From NCBI GenBank assembly GCA_964383815.1, contig CAYLIC010000018.1, positions 1-38,726 on the forward strand: 38,726 bases of DNA, read 5' to 3'. Shown piece by piece: positions 37,322-38,726 of the stretch (position 1 is the first letter of the stretch; the number at the start of each line of letters is the position of its first letter). The notes below the pieces were generated by a model, which saw only the letters and a list, made by a program, of their open reading frames with translations, was not told where the DNA came from and made no database searches. The stretch comes from UBA11524 sp964383815. Its GTDB lineage: Bacteria > Bacillota > Clostridia > Christensenellales > Aristaeellaceae. The position numbers were made by a program, and so were the translations under genes.

Positions 37322-38385
37322 GCCCGGGCCTCCTCAATCAGCTCCAGCACCCGGCAGGTGCCATCGGCAGGCGGAGCGGCGCGGAGGGCGGCAATCAGGG
37401 TATCCCGGTCGGCCCAGGTTTCATTCAGGGCGGCAACAAGGCTCTCCGCAGTCATGTTCTCCTGCAGGAGGTACCGGCACAGGCCGCGCCTTGCCAGGCT
37501 TTGGGCGTTCAGGATCTGGTCACCCCGGCTGGCTCCCTTGGGGTAGGGCACCAGCAGCATGGGCTTGCCCAGGGCCTGAAACTCGCACAGGGCATTGCTC
37601 CCGGCCCGGGACAGCACCAGGTCGGTGCAGGCCAGGGCATCGGGCAGGTCATCGCTCAGCAGCTCCATCTGGGTGTAGCCGAGCGTGCCCTCCAGGCTGG
37701 CATCTAGGTTGCCTTTGCCGCACAGGTGCGCCACGTCAAACTGGCGGGTCAGCTGGGGAAGCGCCTGGCGCAATGCCTTGTTCACCGCCTGCGCACCGGA
37801 GGAGCCGCCCATCATCAGCAAAATCGGCTTGCTGCCGTCAAAATGCAAAAGGCTCAGGCCCTTTGCCCGGCTGCCCCGGAACAGCTCCGGCCGCAGGGGT
37901 GTGCCGGTCATTTCCGCCTTGGGGCCTAGGGCAGCGGCGCACTCCGGGAAGGTGGTTGCAATGCGCCTTGCCATGGGCTTGCACAGCCTGTTGGCAAGGC
38001 CCGGTGTCAGGTCGCTCTCGTGGCACACCACGGGAATGCGGTGCAGCCACGCGCCCAGCACCACCGGCACCGCCACAAATCCACCCTTGGAGAACACCAC
38101 ATCCGGGCGAATCTTCCTCATCAGCGCCGCAGACTGAAAGGCGCCTGCCAGCACGCGGAAGGGATCGGTGAAGTTTTGCCAGGAGAAGTACCGGCGCAGC
38201 TTGCCGGTTTTCACCGGGTGATAGTGTACGCCGGGCACAGCGGCAATCTTCTCCACCTCCATCCCCTTTTCGGAGCCGATGTAGTGTATCTCATAGCCCA
38301 TTTCCTTCAGGTGCGGTATCAGCGCCAGGTGCGGGGTTACATGCCCAAGGGTACCTCCGCCTGTCAGCACAATTTTCTTGTTCAT
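37294..38385 (-). CDS. murG: UDP-N-acetylglucosamine--undecaprenyl-PP-MurNAc-pentapeptide N-acetylglucosaminyltransferase
   Basis: A 363-residue peripheral membrane glycosyltransferase (GT28) making lipid II for peptidoglycan. Motifs: TGGGTLGHVTPHLAL at the N terminus, the acceptor-side GGFVAVPVVLGAW and HESDLTPGLANRL, and the donor-side MMGGSSGAQAVN and SRAGSNALCEFQALGKPMLLVP. ATG 38385 has AAAGGA upstream. The last ~8 residues (GALPRHRA) and the stop are encoded by a repeat element, so the natural C terminus may have been replaced. No division or wall gene cluster surrounds it. Confidence 0.95.
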   Translation of the reverse strand: MNKKIVLTGGGTLGHVTPHLALIPHLKEMGYEIHYIGSEKGMEVEKIAAVPGVHYHPVKTGKLRRYFSWQNFTDPFRVLAGAFQSAALMRKIRPDVVFSKGGFVAVPVVLGAWLHRIPVVCHESDLTPGLANRLCKPMARRIATTFPECAAALGPKAEMTGTPLRPELFRGSRAKGLSLLHFDGSKPILLMMGGSSGAQAVNKALRQALPQLTRQFDVAHLCGKGNLDASLEGTLGYTQMELLSDDLPDALACTDLVLSRAGSNALCEFQALGKPMLLVPYPKGASRGDQILNAQSLARRGLCRYLLQENMTAESLVAALNETWADRDTLIAALRAAPPADGTCRVLELIEEARAGALPRHRA

Positions 38386-38422
38386 CGCAGGGTGTCCTTT
38401 CTGCCTTGATTCATACTTCCCT

Positions 38423-38431
38423 AGTATATCA
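38423..38431 (-). promoter_or_regulatory. Extended -10 promoter of murG
   Basis: On the minus strand TGA-TATACT (TATACT complement at 38423-38428), about 38 nt before the start codon. No clear -35. A TGCGTC/GACGCA hairpin (38461-38480) lies just upstream. Confidence 0.5.
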
Positions 38432-38481
38432 CAACAGCCGTGAGAAAAGAAAGGTTAATTTGCGTCTGACGGGTGACGCAT

Positions 38482-38512
38482 AAAAAAATCCCGGGCAAAG
38501 CATCGCCCGGGA
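38482..38512 (-). terminator. Intrinsic terminator of the peptide-binding protein gene
   Basis: On the minus strand TCCCGGGC pairs with GCCCGGGA and is followed by seven T. A second GC-rich hairpin, GGGGAGCC/GGCTCCCC (38520-38545), lies between it and the stop codon at 38559. Confidence 0.9.
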
Positions 38513-38558
38513 AAGGATTGGGGAGCCCGATTGCTCAGGCTCCCCGGTTTTGTCTGAA

Positions 38559-38726
38559 TTAGCGGCCGAACTGGCAATCGTTGTTGCCGGACTCGGTAAT
38601 CCACATTTCCAGCATGTTGATGGGGTCGTTGAAGTCAGCAATCCAGCCTTCGCGAGCGAAGTCGAAGTTGCCGTCCTTACGATCCTGCAGGAACACGTTC
38701 CAGTCGCACACGCGGATGGTCATGTT
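38559..38726 (-). CDS. Oligopeptide ABC transporter substrate-binding protein (OppA-like), 3' end, apparently truncated
   Basis: Partial gene running off the window edge; 55 codons plus TAA are visible. The peptide has WNVFLQDRKDGNFDFAREGW followed by IADFNDPINMLEMW and ESGNNDCQFGR, then stops. This matches the region of family 5 extracellular binding proteins with the usual GWxADYxDPxxFL...GNN pattern. In typical members this motif is followed by about 90-110 more residues, which are absent: a stop and a strong terminator follow at once. Neither other frame continues the family sequence. A 3' deletion (pseudogene) or a shortened variant is possible. Confidence 0.7.
   Translation of the reverse strand, partial: NMTIRVCDWNVFLQDRKDGNFDFAREGWIADFNDPINMLEMWITESGNNDCQFGR

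Noticed and set aside
36099..38171. Open frame of 690 codons on the + strand
   Set aside because: Antisense to the TtcA-family gene and murG, both with intact motifs; includes repeat sequence and is low in recognisable domains.

Overview
This is a GC-rich chromosomal segment from an anaerobic, endospore-forming Firmicute, most likely class Clostridia. Evidence for this includes SpoIVB with a sigma-F/G-like promoter, a RecJ-RelA-Dtd-MBL-HemZ block, a ZapA-U32-MutS2 block, a Gx transporter/NusG-domain-II pair, AGGAGG-type ribosome binding sites, and strong TTGACA/TATAAT promoters with intrinsic terminators. The dispersed palindromic intergenic elements look like those I associate with gut Oscillospirales/Christensenellales-type bacteria; I cannot fix the family from sequence alone. 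Genes are tightly packed and nearly all look intact. No phage, transposase, integrase, CRISPR array or rRNA was seen.

Layout. 1-2540 (+): MATE exporter, a small Cys-rich metal-binding protein, and an AraC/GyrI-type regulator. 2541-2826: an array of seven hairpins. 2827-6682 (-): a LPG-synthase/flippase-like membrane protein, an ECF S component, a NusG-domain-II protein, a Gx transporter and a class C beta-lactamase-like hydrolase. 6859-10465 (+): a HerA-like ATPase, then an Lsa-type ABC-F protein behind a long structured leader with upstream ORFs. 10519-13165 (-): pgi and an MFS permease. 13300-13375: tRNA-Ala(GGC). 13479-17186 (-): aroB, spoIVB and a SARP/BTAD regulator with a GGDEF-like tail. 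17359-19104 (+): a two-gene operon, divergent from the SARP gene, for an FMN-dependent alpha-hydroxy-acid oxidase-like enzyme and a TIM-barrel isomerase. 19212-26319 (+): recJ, relA, dtd, MBL hydrolase and hemZ. 26411-32097 (+): cyclophilin, zapA, U32 peptidase and mutS2. 32239-36043 (+): a two-component system, chorismate mutase, shikimate kinase and a glutamate-5-kinase-like protein. 36168-38385 (-): a TtcA-family thiolase and murG. 38559-38726 (-): the 3' end of an oligopeptide-binding lipoprotein gene that stops unusually early.

The genes are mainly housekeeping: stringent response and translation quality control (relA, dtd), recombination (recJ, mutS2), aromatic biosynthesis (aroB, chorismate mutase, aroK), wall synthesis (murG) and sporulation (spoIVB). 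Accessory functions are drug export (MATE), ribosome protection (ABC-F) and the SARP-linked oxidoreductase operon.

The most interesting non-coding content is a family of modular palindromic elements built from the same small hairpin units (CTTAAGGG/CCCTTAAG, CCAGAGGC/GCCTCTGG, GCAGAGGG/CCCTCTGC, GCAGGGAC/GTCCCTGC). They sit in four intergenic gaps in both orientations, carry intrinsic terminators, and in one case supply the end of murG. A second, unrelated hairpin array lies at 2546-2817. The ABC-F leader and the sigma-F/G promoter of spoIVB are the best regulatory candidates.
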